Source of the DNA: Dendrophyllia cribrosa
Taxonomy: Eukaryota > Cnidaria > Anthozoa > Scleractinia > Dendrophylliidae
Assembly: GCA_024195265.1 (NCBI GenBank)
Contig: JAJLRJ010000001.1
Span: 60,630,289 to 60,694,288 of the forward strand
Reading direction: 5' to 3'
DNA length: 64,000 bases
The notes beneath the pieces were generated by a model that was given only the letters and a program-made list of their open reading frames with translations, was not told where the DNA came from and made no database searches. Shown here piece by piece: positions 44,312 to 56,282 of the stretch; the stretch's first letter is position 1; each line of letters opens with the position of its first letter. Made by a program: the position numbers and the translations under genes.

Positions 44312-46047
44312 GGTGGTTCGATACAGTTTTCTGGAGACCATACCTACATTTTTCAATCGGCTTTTAAGCGGTCTTCTCCAAGTCAGATCAACGTGAAATT
44401 TTCACCACTAACTGGTTTTGAATTGAAGTTTGGCAAGATATATTGTCTGGTAAAATCGATATCACCATGACGACGATAAAAAAGAAACTTAGAAATCAGT
44501 AAAAGTGAAATTTAGCGGGTTTAAGATTTCGCATTGAAAATCCCACATAGACATCTTAAAATATGGTATATGGCATATATATTTAATTTTGCAAGAATAA
44601 AAAAATTCTGTATGTTTGATTTCAAATAAATCGCAATAACATTTCAAACCTTACTATTTGTGTACTGGTAATAAATTGATTGAGAGATTAACACTGGTTT
44701 TGTGAAATTACTTAATGATAGTGTCAAAAAGTAGCTTGATGTTATGTTTGTAAACCTTGAAAGTTTTGTTTACTTTCTCTTTTGCGATCTTGAGAACTAC
44801 CTTTTTTCGTAACATCGCTTCATTTGCAATTTTTGGGTATTTTTCGATTTTAATCGCTTTTGCAAAAATCTGAGAAACGGCTCGATAGATTTGTTTAAAA
44901 CGTTAACCACGCATGCTTACCGATGTGCAAAATATTATCTGAAAGTTTCATTGACATTGATTCAGCCCTTAAATTTATAGATGAAGACGACGTTATGCTC
45001 AGTAATGATTTCAAATCAATGCTCGCTACATTCTTCCGTGATTGAAACATTGCAATGTACGCTCGTTGATGCAAATTTCTTTGCATCTGTTTTCTTTTGC
45101 GTTCAAAACGCCTGCTGTAAAAACATTTTTAAAACGCAAAAGGGCATTTATTGCTCAAAATAAACCTAAAATGAGACTTAAGGGAATCTGGAAAGTAGTA
45201 AGGAGAGTAATAAGGTACAATCATGCTCGAATATAGATAATAATAGACGCACAGCAGATCACAACGAAATGTATAAATCACGGAGGAATGCAGTGCGCAT
45301 TGATTTGAAATCAATATTAAGCATAACTTAAAAAAGTAAATTTGTAACGCCATTTTTTCGGCCCGTTCGTACGTCGTCTTCATCTTTACATTTAAAGGCG
45401 TTCCAGTACATCAATGTCAATGAAACTTTCAGATAATATTTTGCACATCGGTAAGCATACACAGTGAATGTTTTAAAAAAATCCATCGAGCCGTTTCTCA
45501 GATTTTTGCAAAACGATTAAACTCGAAAATTACCCAAAAATTGCACATGGAGCGATGTTAGGAAAAACGGTAGTTCTCAAGATCGCAAAAGAGAAAGTAC
45601 ACAAAACTTTGAAGGTTTTCAAACATAACATCAAGCTACTTTTTGACACTATCATTAAGAAATTTCACAAAACCAGTGTTAATCTCTCAATCAATTTATT
45701 ACCAGTACACAAATAGTAAGGTTTGAAATGTTATTGCGATTTATTTGAAATCAAACATACAGAATTTTTTTATTCTTGCAAAATATATATGCCATATACC
45801 ATATTTTAAGATGTCTATGTGGGAATGCGAAATCTTAAACGCGCTAAATTTCACTTTTACTGATTTCTAAGTTTCTTTTTTATCGTCGTCATGGTAATAT
45901 CGATTTTACCAGACAATATATCTTGCCAAACTTCAATTCAAAACCAGTTAGTGGTGAAAATTTCACGTTGATCTGACTTGGAGAAGACCGCTTAAAAGCC
46001 AATTGAAAAATGTAGGTATTGTCTCCAGAAAACTGTATCGAACCACC
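44312..46047. mobile_element. Foldback element with ~700-bp inverted arms, TTAA target
   Basis: The end GGTGGTTCGATACAG (44312) is inverted at 46047. The two arms stay aligned for about 700 bp (44312 to about 45065 against about 45275 to 46047). TTAA flanks both ends (44308-44311 and 46048-46051). The homologous site near 48293-48296 has a single TTAA and no insertion, which confirms the boundaries. No transposase seen. Confidence 0.85.
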
Positions 46048-46051
46048 TTAA

Positions 46052-48301
46052 GGTGAGAAACACAGCAAAATCTCAATGCGACTTGCAACAGAGCCTTCGC
46101 CATGCAGTCTGCTTTCTTGGTCCCTATGCAAACAAACGGATAGCAGGTGTATTTTGCGGGTGACTAGTGAAGCTTTCCGGCTTAACTTCAAAGCAACTTC
46201 ATTTAAAGGTGTAGATCTACGTTCAAGAACCTCCGGATTAAGCTGTTTTCTAGCAATGTGATGCTTATAATTATCAAGAATCAGATCTAACAAAGCTAAA
46301 ACCCAAGGAATTATTTTTGCCATGATGAAGCAGGGCCGGGCAACCAACGAGTAACGTTAGGAAAACCCTTGTAATGGCGTTGTACAATATTTCCATCTAA
46401 AATCTGATGGGATGTGCTGCCAGGATCGATAGTCACGTGTGAAAGACATTCCAATCAAATTCAAAAGAATAAAATCAACACAGGGAACAAGATGTTTTTA
46501 CAACCTTGCCCGTGTTAATTTCCAAGAATCAGAGAAATCATTAGCGTAACAAAAGTTTTTAGCAATTATCGGTCGCCATATAGTTTTCTCAGAATTCTAT
46601 CCGAGGTAGCTGTACAGAAAGCCATACCAAAAAAATGCGATCGTTGAATTTATTTCCTAGTGTCGGACAAGAAAGTGTAAAATACTAAGCTTAAAAATGT
46701 CTGCGTTTTTAAGTCTGCCCGGTCTCGATACACCTTCATTAAATAAGGCGCACGATCACTGAGAGTGAGTAGCCCAAACACGTACTGAAAACATATACAT
46801 TTTTAATAGAATATTTTACTAATTTGTTTGCCCAATGATAAGGGCAATTCTTGGAAACACATTGGAAACCAACAAATTTAATCATTTCAATTAAATTAAT
46901 AATTCAAAAGAACAAAATCAATAGATGAAATAGATGTTTTTATAACCTTGTCCATGTACATTTCCAAGAATAAAAGTAATCATTAGGTGAACAATAGTTT
47001 TCAGCAATTATATGGTCTCATTATCATTATTTAGTTTCCGCTACTTACAAGAACTTTCTTAGAATTCCATGTTTTGAAAAGCATAAAATGCAAAAAGTGG
47101 ATATACAACGAAAAAACATTCAAAGATCTTTCTTATGTTACATACCAACATTTGGATTTAAAAAAGCACCTTTGGACTGTAAGCTTTTATTCATTTTTCG
47201 CACAGGAGAGGTGTTTATTTTTCTCTTTAGCTTGATGAAGGTGTTGCATAACGTTGAGACAAATATTCCAGGATTTTCGAGAATCAAGAAAGAAGGAGAT
47301 ATACAATTCTAACCTTTCAGTGATGTCTGAGCTTTCAGGTGACATATGTCTACCCAGCTTCGTTTCACAGTTGTAAGCAGTTTAGTGGTTGATCAACAAA
47401 TGCACTGAATTTTAAAGAATTTTGCGCACAATTGGTTACGCCAACAAACTTAAACTGGGACACGGTCCCGGCTGATGTATCGTGTTTTCACGATAATGAC
47501 CAGAAGCTTGCTTTATTATTATGAATTAGGAAGAAAAAAATCGACAAAAGTGATGAAGGCAAAGCAATATTAGCTAAAGAGACAAAATAACTACTAAACA
47601 AGTCAAAATTCCACAAGAATGGCAATGTGATTTTGATTTCTTGACCGCCTGTCACGAAATCAAATTGGATGAACTACATAAAATTAACTTTTAATCCATC
47701 CTTGCAATCCTGCATCTTATCTCCAAACTATTGCTTTTGTTTCGCTCTATAGGCTTTTTATCCAAGTACTTGAAGTTGTACATTTGGTGGCATTTGGCGA
47801 TATAACATGGAAATGAAATAAGGGAAGCGAAAGTTTGTTATGTCCCTTTAAATTTATTAGCGAGAATTATATTCACATGTTTAGAACAGCATATTGGAAG
47901 AGATTTCTTGTGAATCTCCAAAAAAGCTTCCTTAATTGCTTATTTTCGGCTGGGTTTTATTCTCGCTTTTTTCGCCCATCCTTGAAAGTTCCTAAATATC
48001 AAGCCCGCAAAAGTAATGCATATTTTTTCGTCAGGAAGCTCTCCTTTTCTCAGATTTGGCACGATAAATTCATTGAATTCGATGCTAAAATGTTACCAGC
48101 GTAAATGTGACTAACTAGTTTTGCAAGATTTTTTGCGAATTCTAAGCCCCGGCGAAGAATAGGCATTAGGGTATTTAAGTTTAGCTACAACAGAAAGTAT
48201 CCATTTTACTGAAAACGCCTCTCACTAATACGTTTAGCTTCAGCTTCCAAATCACTCTGTCGAAATGAAACAAAATTAAGGCAGGCAGATGTTGTTAAGG
48301 C
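46052..48301. repeat. Tandem triplication, unit A
   Basis: Begins at gagaaacacagcaaaatctc and ends before its recurrence at 48302. Shared landmarks with units B and C: tcaagaatcagatctaacaa, cattccaatcaaattcaaaa, gatcgttgaattt and gcgaattctaagccccg. A minus-strand frame (46347-46048, MAKIIPWVLALLDLILDNY) is partly kept in B and C but in shifted frames, so coding status is unproven. Confidence 0.8.
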
Positions 48302-49397
48302 GAGAAACACAGCAAAATCTCAATGCAACTTTTGACGACCTCATTCTCGATCACAGAGCCTTCGCCACCCGGGGTTTCTTGGTCTCTATGCAAGTCAAAC
48401 GGATAGCAGGTGTCATTTTGTGGATGTCTGTTGGTGAAGCTTTCTTAACTTCAAAGTAACTTTTTCTGGCAATGTGCTGCTTATAATTATCAAGAATTAG
48501 ATCTAACAAAGCTAAACCGCAAGGAATTATTTTTGCTATGATGAAGCAGGGACACGCAACGAGGCTATTAGGAAAATGCTTGGAATAGCGTTGTACTGTT
48601 TTACCACATCATTTTAATGACTTTAAAGGAAACTGTGTAAAAGCTAATACAGTTTGAGCTTTTTGGTTCTCTAAGCTGAATTTTTCAGCGGCAGAAATTT
48701 AGGGTAAAGGAATCTCATCTCCCGAATTAACGAACTGCTTTCATCCTCCGAAAATCCTAATCCCAAAACAACATTTTCTATTCCTCCGAAAACAAAGGCG
48801 TTAAATTTTCCTGTCGGTTACAAAGGCTTGAGGCAACATTTTACTTAAGAAAACTCTAGTTTTTAATCTAAACTGATTACAAGTGTTTAAGACGACTAAA
48901 TTAATTCGTTTCTTGTAAATTCGAGTAAACGCACGCACATCTAGAGAAAAAATAACGATAGCTGAGTTCACTAGAAAATAGCTCAATATATAGGCATCAC
49001 ATTACTTGATAGTATTGATCTAATCTGATATCTAAAATATACCCTACCTGAAGAGGTGAGGTGAGATCCCAAAGAGAAAGTCGTCTTCTTTCGAAATAGC
49101 GAAATCAAGTTGGGCGTGAACTCAGAGGAAACTTTCTTTTATCGAATGCATTGAACCACCCTTAAATCTGATTGGATATTCTGCCAGGATCTAGTCACGT
49201 GTGAAAGACATTCCAATCAAATTCAAAAGGATGAAATCAACAGAGGGCAAGCGGTTGTTAAAACATCTAGTTCCCATGTTAATTTCCAAGAATCGGAGAT
49301 ATCATATGTGTAATAAAGGTTTTTAGCAATTATGTTGCCATATAGTTTTCTCGGAATTCTATCTCAGATAGCTGTACAGAAAACCATGAAAATGTTA

Positions 49398-49886
49398 GGC
49401 TGCGTTTTTTTGGGAGAATCCGAAATTGGATTTGTGATCTCGGATCATATGGATTTTTCATGACCAAAAAAACGAAAAATCCTAAAACGGATCATTTAAC
49501 GTAAAAAAAAACCGTTGGTATGCAAATGAAGCTATTTTGACTCGCTTGTGTTTATCAGCCTGCTCGACAAATAGTTTTCAAAATATAAGCAATAAAATCT
49601 TACCTGAATTGCCCATGATATGAAATCGTGAAAGAAACAAAACAGCGAACGGAACGAGTAAATTTGCACGAAAGACCGCTTGTCAGATGTACTTTTTTCG
49701 AATCCATTCCCAAAAAAACGCTCAGATCACGAATCTAAAAATCCGGATTTGGATTTGATCCGAAGAATCCACCCTGAGTGTGGATTTTATGGATTCATGA
49801 TCCGTTTTTGGATTTGCCCAAAAAAACGCAAAATCCGCTTTTGGATTCAGAAATCCGGATTTGGATTTTCCCAAAAAAACGCACCC
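49398..49886. mobile_element. MITE in unit B (GGxTGCGTTTTTTTGGGA ends)
   Basis: ggctgcgtttttttgggaga at the left and tcccaaaaaaacgcaccc at the right are inverted. Units A (about 46635) and C (about 54380) lack it, giving natural empty sites. The interior repeats aaatccggatttgga motifs. Non-coding. Confidence 0.8.
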
Positions 49887-50203
49887 ATATTAATTAACAA
49901 AAATGCGATCGTTGAATTAATTGCTTAGTGTTGGACAAGGAAGTGAAAAATCCTAAGCCTAAAAATGTCTGCGTTTTGGATCTGTCCAGTCTCGAGATAC
50001 CTTCATTTAAAAAGGCACGATCACCACTGATCATGCTGTGTTCACATCAGCACCGAAACATGTTTAGAGTAAACATGTTTCAACAAAACACGTTTCCCGT
50101 AAACATGTTTGCAATTTTCAAAACACGTTTCACGCCTGCTTTTATAATTTATGCATATTATAATAAAGGTCGCATAAAATCTTTATCATTATGTTCCAGC
50201 TAT

Positions 50204-50248
50204 GGCACACTGACGAGGGCCAATCAGCCCGAAACAGCTGTCTGTGTC
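50204..50248 (+). ncRNA. Type I hammerhead ribozyme, second copy
   Basis: Stem I GGCACA/TGTGTC with one G-U pair, core CTGACGA (50210-50216), stem II GGGC/GCCC with loop CAATCA, GAAA, stem III ACAG/CTGT and cleavage C at 50242. Stems I and II differ from the copy at 42504-42548 but stay paired; core and stem III are identical apart from the free N7 position. Confidence 0.88.
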
Positions 50249-50530
50249 TGCTTTCTAGTTTTGAGCGCTGATCATGTCAGGTTTGGCCAACCGTAGTGCC
50301 ATTTCGAGATGAATGCCTTTTCACATTGTTTGATCGATCCTTGCAGTGGTCTTTATCACTGTTTGTATTTGATCCAATGTGACGCAATAGATTGTTCACG
50401 GTATTTGCATTTTAGTTGATTTCTAAATATCAAGTCTGCAAAAGTAATGCTTATTTTTTTCGTCTGGAAGCTTTCTCGATCCGGCTTTTCTCATATAAAT
50501 TCATTCATTCACGCCAAAATGTTACCAGTG

Positions 50531-50544
50531 GTAATTTGACTAAC
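50531..50544. repeat. Target site duplication of Penelope-like element 2 (left)
   Basis: gtaatttgactaac here equals 53124-53137. The last bases overlap the element end, so the true duplication is 11-14 bp. Confidence 0.85.
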
Positions 50545-50597
50545 GAGAATTTAGTTTTATCGACTGAGTCGATAAGGTAAATTGACCACCGTAAAAA

Positions 50598-50646
50598 GAT
50601 TCAAATAGCTGACGTTTCGAGCGCTAGCCCTTCGTCGGAGCGAATC
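50598..50646 (-). ncRNA. Hammerhead-type ribozyme motif, Penelope copy 2, 3' end
   Basis: Same structure as in copy 1 (GATTC/GAATC outer stem, CCGACGA core, GGGC/GCTC, GAAA, ACGT, C17). Confidence 0.62.
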
Positions 50647-50736
50647 AAGGAATTGTGGGTAGTGTGTGGTTTTATATAGTAAGCGGTGGGGCTACGTTAT
50701 TGGTGGAAATTTGGTGACGTGAAAAACAAATGTAAA

Positions 50737-52910
50737 TTAGTTGAATGAAAAGCGTTCGTTGATTCCGTGGGGTTTGAGAGTGCCGATTTGAAAGATGATT
50801 TTTTGTTCTAGGTTTTTACGGCTTTCTGTGTTACCCTGGTGTAGGGAAAGGCCGCAGATTGTCATGTGTTGTTTAGAATGGTTAGTAAGATTAAAATGGC
50901 GCGCGACTGGTTTGGATGCGTCTTTGTCATTTTTTTCAACGTCTCGGAGATGTTCACGAAAACGGTCGCCCAGTCTCCTCCCTGTTTCGCCAGTGTATAT
51001 CTTTTTGCAAAAAGTACATGTTATGCAGTAGATAACATTTACGGAGGTGCATGTAAAACGATCAGTGATTTTAATAGATCGTTTGGGTCCTGTTATTTTG
51101 TCCGCGTTGTGAATGAAAGGACAAGTGTTACATCGTGTGCGTGTGCATTTGAAAGTTCCCGGTTTATCGTCAGCAGATTTCAGTGCGCTCGAAACTAGAA
51201 AGTTGCCTATGTTTTTGTCACGTTTGAATGAAATTAGTGGGGGTTGTGAAAAAATTCTGCCAGTTTCGGGGTCGTTTTGGAGTAATTTGAAATTTTTTAA
51301 AATGATGCTTTTGACTGTGTTGTTGTGTGGGTGGAAAGTGAGGGTGAATGGAATTCTCTCGTTCTCTTCCTTCTGTGGCGTTTGTAGTGCTGATTGTCTG
51401 TCGATCTGTTGTGCACGTTGTTGGCCCGTATTAACAACAGAGTCAGGGTACCCACGTTTCTTGAAAAACTGGCACATTTCTTCTGATTTGTTGGAAAAAT
51501 CAGAGTCATCACTACATAGCCGTCGAAGTCTGAGAAATTGAGAATACGGAATGGCGTTTTTAACGTGCGATGGATGTGAGGATGAATGTAACAGATAACT
51601 GTGGGAATCTGTAGGTTTGTAGTGCACACTTGTGGATAAACTGTTACCGTTGATTGAAATATTAATGTCAAGAAAAGCGACTGAGGTTTCGGAAATTTCC
51701 CAGGTATATTTTAGAGCTGGATGAAAAGTATTGACAGAAGTTATGAATTGATTAAGTTCCTCTTTACTGGAAGAGGTAGCGCCAATGCAATTATCGATGT
51801 AGCGGCCGTAGAGTTCGGGTTTGGTTCCGTGGTACTGATTAAAAAATTTGTCTTCGATGTGGCCTACAAAAAGGTTAGCGTAGCTTGGTCCCATTTTGGT
51901 GCCCATGGCGACTCCATTTACTTGTTTGTAGTAGTTTTGGGAAAATGAAAAACAGTTAAGTGTCAAAACTAATTCGGCTAAGCGGAGCAGTGTTTCTGAG
52001 CTTGGGTTTTGAATGGAGCGCTGGTCGAAAAAATATTTTAGTGCTTGAAGTCCTTCGTCATTGGGGATGACGGTATATAAAGAGGTAATGTCCATAGTGA
52101 AAATTAATTTGTTTTCGCTGGGAAAACTGAAATTCCGGAAAATTTCGAGTGCGTGATTGGTGTCCTTAATGTACGAGGGTAGTGATTTGACAATGGGGGC
52201 CATGATTTTGTCTAAATAGCTAGAAATTAGTTCGGTAGGACAGCTACAAGCGGAAACAATTGGTCGGCCCGGATTGTTTGGTTTATGAATTTTAGGTTTG
52301 AAATAAACGCGTGAGGTTCTAGGAGTAGTGATGATGAGATTGTTGGCGGTAACTGGTAATTGTTGTTTAGTAATGAGGTCTTGGATAGTTTCTTTGACAA
52401 TTTTTTGGTTGCTAGAAGTGAGATCTTTATCAACTTTGGCATAGAAAGCGGTGTCAGAAAGTTGCCGAAAAGCCTCTTGTCGGTAAAGGTCGGTCCGCCA
52501 AACAACTACCGCCCCGCCTTTGTCGGCCGCTTTGATAACAATATCGCGTCGTTTGCTAAGACTTTTGAGCGCTGCCCACTCTCCCGTTGAAAGGTTGGAA
52601 ATTTTGGTGTGGCGGTTAAATTTAAGTTTTTGGACATCGTGACGACATTTTTTGACGAAAAAATCTAGAGAAGAAAACTGGCCCTCTGGGGGAGTCCATT
52701 TTGATTTGCAAACGTTGAGTGTTTCAAAAACATCTTTTTCCGAGGTGTTAGAATTGTCTTCTTTGTCGTGGAAAAAAGCTCTTAATTGCACGCGGCGAAG
52801 GAATTTTTCAACATCTTGTTTGACTGAAAATTCGTCGGTTTGTTTCGCTATAGGAACAAAGTTTAAACCTTTACTAAGAACAGACCTCTCTGGGTTAGAA
52901 AGCGGCAAAA
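50737..52910 (-). CDS. Penelope-like RT / GIY-YIG endonuclease protein
   Basis: The open frame runs from 52941 to 50737 (734 codons). Its first ~10 codons are read-through of the inverted end, so element protein begins near PLSNPERSVLSKGLNF. N-terminal region typical of the family (SKGLNF, DKGGAVVVW, PKIHKPNNPGRPIVS), then reverse transcriptase and a C-terminal GIY-YIG endonuclease with a CTRTRCNTCPF cysteine cluster. Two key positions are altered compared with copy 1. The catalytic YIDD is YIDN (Asp384 to Asn; a C-to-T change on the plus strand at 51792). The endonuclease YIG is YTG (Ile650 to Thr). The frame is open, but the protein is probably catalytically dead as a reverse transcriptase. 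Confidence 0.92.
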
Positions 52911-52960
52911 CGTAGCCCCACCGCTTACTATATAAAACCACACACTACCCACAATTCCTT

Positions 52961-53009
52961 GATTCGCTCCGACGAAGGGCTAGCGCTCGAAACGTCAGCT
53001 ATTTGAATC
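52961..53009 (+). ncRNA. Hammerhead-type ribozyme motif, Penelope copy 2, inverted 5' end
   Basis: Inverted duplicate of 50598-50646, read on the plus strand. Confidence 0.6.
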
Positions 53010-53123
53010 TTTTTACGGTGGTCAATTTACCTTATCGACTCAGTCGATAAAACTAAATTCTCGTGTTTCATCCCCCCACCGACGCAGCACCACAGTTTCT
53101 CTAGAAACTAACCCCATTCATTC

Positions 53124-53137
53124 GTAATTTGACTAAC
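53124..53137. repeat. Target site duplication of Penelope-like element 2 (right)
   Basis: Copy of 50531-50544. Confidence 0.85.
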
Positions 53138-53267
53138 CAGCGTCATTGCACGGTTTTGCGAATTCTAAGCCCCGCCGTAAAATAGGCATTATATATAGGG
53201 TACTGAAGTTAGAAGTGACAACAGAAAATATCCATTTTAGTAGAAACGCCTCTCAGTAATAAGTTTA

Positions 53268-55310
53268 GCAAAATCTCAATGCAACTTGCAACATAGCCTT
53301 CGCCAGTCGGCTTTCTTGGTCCTTATGCAGATCGGATAGCAGGCGTATTTTGTGGGTGTCTGCTGGTGAAGCTTTCTTAACTTCCAAGTAACTTCATTTA
53401 CAGGTGTAGATCTACGTTCAAGAACCTCCGGATTAAGCTGTTTTCTGGCAATGTGATGCTTATAATTATCAAGAATCAGATCTAACAAAGCTAAAATCCA
53501 AGGAATTATTTTTGCTATGATGAAGCAGGGCCGCGCAACCAACGCGGAATATTAGGGAAACCTTTGTAGTGGTGTTGTACAATATTTCCATCTTATGTTA
53601 GTGCCTTGAAAAGAAACGTTATGAAAGCTGATACAGTTTGAGCTTTTTGGTTCTCTAAGCTGAATATTTTAGTCGGTGGCAGAAACTTTTAGCGAAAGAA
53701 ATCTTAATCCCCGAATTTACTGCCTCCTTTAACTTTTCCGAAAATCCAACCTGACCTTATTTCTTCCCAAAACAACACTTTTTATTCCGAAAACAAACCG
53801 CGTTAAATTTTCCGAAGTTACGAAAGTTTGAGGCGACATTTTACTTAAAAGAAAACTCTAGTTTTTAATCCAATTTATTACGAATTTTTAAGACGACTAA
53901 ATTAATATTCGTTTCTTGCAAATTCGAGTAAACGTACGCACAGTCTAGAGAAGAAAATAACGATAGCTGAGTTTACTAGAAAATAGCTCAATATTTTGAC
54001 ATCACATTACTTGATAGTATTGATCTGATCTGATATTAAAATCATCATATTAATACCCTTCCTGACGACGTGAGATCACAAAGACGGAAGGAGCGAAACC
54101 AAGCAGGGCGTGAACTCAGCGATGAAATGCATTGAACAACCCTTAAATATGATGGGATATACTGCCAGAATCTAGTCACGTGTGAAAGACATTCCAATCA
54201 AATTCAAAAGAATAAAGTCAACAGAGGGAACAAGATGTTTTTACAACCTTGCCCGTGTTAATTTCCAAGAATCAGAGATATCATTAACGTAACAAAGGTT
54301 TTTAGCAATTATCAGTCGCTATATAATTTTCTCAGAATTCTATCCTAGGTAGCTGTACAGAAAGCCATGCAAAACAAATTCGATCGTCAGTGAATTTACT
54401 GCCTAGTGTCGGACAAGAAAGTGTAAAATCCTAAGCTTAAAATTGTGTGCGTTTCTAAGTCTGCCCGGTCTCGATACACCTTCATTTAAAAAGGCACGAT
54501 CACTAAGAATGAGTAACAAACACTTTTACTTTTTGTACTAAAAACATAAACATTTTTAATAGAATGTTTTACTTATTTGTTTGCACAATGATAAGGGCCA
54601 ATTCTTGGAAACACATTGGAAACAAACAATTTTACCAGAAAATGATCTCAACACTTGACAGCATTGATCTAATACGGGTATTAATATGAAAAGGTAATAT
54701 ACCGAGGGAACAATCGTCTTCTGTCGAAGAAGCAACGACAACATGGAGTAGGGCATGAGAAAGAAAACGTCCCTTTAACGAACCTCCCTGAATGATTATG
54801 ACTTGCTGCAAAAGACATTTCAATCAAATTAATAATTCAAAAGAACAAAATCAATAGATGGAATAGATGTTTTTATAACCTTGTCAATGTACATTTCCAA
54901 GAATAAGAGTAATCATTAGGTGAACAATAGTTTTCAGCAATTATATAGTCCCATTATTTTGTTTCCGCTGCTTACAAGAACTTTCTTAGAATTCCATCCA
55001 GATAGCTGTATTGAAAAGCATAAAATACAGAAAGTGGATATGTTACAACGAAAAAACAATTAAAGATCTTTCTTATATTATATTACATACCAACATTCGG
55101 ATTTAAAAAACCACCTTTGGACTGTAAGCTTTAATTTTTCGCACAGGAGAGGTGTTTATTTCGTTCTTTAGCTTGATGGAGGTGTTGCATAACATTGAGA
55201 CAAACATTTTAGGATTGTCGAGAATCAAGATTAGTCAGTCAACTCTCACTGACACTGCATGATTCAAACGAGAAATTTGATCGAGATTTTGCTGTGTTTC
55301 TCACCTTAAC
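53268..55310. repeat. Tandem triplication, unit C
   Basis: Third copy of the unit of about 2.3 kb; it follows A along most of its length and lacks the insertions of B. It ends near 55300, where an inverted piece of the unit start occurs (gattttgctgtgtttctcac). A minus-strand frame (53542-53276) resembles that of unit A at its N-terminus only. Confidence 0.75.
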
Positions 55311-55852
55311 AATGGATATTTTCAATTTTCTTACTACCTATAATAACAATTTCTTTATTTATTCAGTATCTTTGATACTATTCCCTTGCGTACGGCAACT
55401 GCATGCGTTTAACTCAGTTTTTGATGATGAATATTTGTGTTGGGTGGTATGAATTTAAAAAAGCTCTTCATTGCAGAATATGATTGATAAGTTATGAAGT
55501 TTTTTTCCCATCAGTGAAAACCTGCACAAGTCATACTGGGCAAGATAATCAGGCGTCCATCATAAGTAGGTATCCGCAGTGACCGACAATCATCCCGTTT
55601 TATCCATCGATTGTGCGTCGTTCTATTAATGAAACCTTTCAAGGATTTTAGATTCTTATGCTTATCCATAGATTGTCTGTGCTCTTTAGTGTGCGATCTT
55701 TAAAACTGAATTGTCTCAATCCTTTGAAGAAAGCTGATGCTTATATTAAACAAATTGGTTAAGGCGAACAGTGCAAAAATAGAACCCTATAAATTGGAAT
55801 AAAGTAAAGTAAACAACTTAATAACGTTCTTGCACCTTTCCAGTTATGTAAT

Positions 55853-56282
55853 GCTCCACGTAAGAACTATAGTGAACTTCATTGTTCTACGGCATTGGCT
55901 CTTTCCCACATAGAATATCTTTGATTTCAAGAATAGGGGAAGAGCTGATGGTTCATAATTATATTTCATTATAAAAATAACGAAAATCCATTTGCGTCAA
56001 ATAAATTTTAGGAAATGTTCGTGCTTAACCAATCAGAATAGCAAAAGACAATAGCTAATAATTTTGCTTCTTTGATGAAGTTCACCAAATCACGACAATA
56101 TCTTTTAAAACTGCGATTGGGTCTCGAATTACTTGAAACCTTAAAAAAATAGATTAAATGCACCTTGAACGTTAACTTTTTAGCAGTTGTTGAATCTTGG
56201 CCAATGAGATCACTAGTTGTAAATAACAATGAAAAAAGTTGACATTCCATCGTGCATTGCCGTTCAGCACTATCCTTCTTTT
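55853..56282. repeat. Inverted copy of 38980-40445 (empty site)
   Basis: Reverse-orientation paralogue lacking the piggyBac-like insertion; the empty site is at about 56145-56150 (a single TTAA in the complement). Confidence 0.75.

Larger units (their letters stand above)
50545..53123 (-). mobile_element. Penelope-like retroelement copy 2 (nearly full length)
   Basis: About 2.58 kb with inverted ends: 50545-50700 is repeated in inverse orientation at about 52914-53070, and a further 50 bp (tgtttcatcccccc...) follows at the right end. One long minus-strand reading frame fills the middle. It is closely similar to copy 1 at 6670-8853, including both ends, which implies recent activity. Inserted in unit B of the triplication. 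Confidence 0.92.
48302..53267. repeat. Tandem triplication, unit B, expanded by insertions
   Basis: Same unit as 46052-48301, about 2.4 kb without its insertions. It has gained a MITE (49398-49886), a hammerhead-bearing segment (about 50020-50410) and Penelope-like copy 2 (50545-53123). Confidence 0.8.

Noticed and set aside
46048..46347. Possible small secreted protein gene (MVARPC...)
   Set aside because: Similar sequence in units B and C changes frame after about 40 residues, so coding conservation is not shown; kept only as a note on the triplication.
50050..50125. Cluster of AAACATGTTT palindromes as p53-type response elements
   Set aside because: Matches the half-site consensus, but they lie in a repeat segment and no regulatory context is visible.
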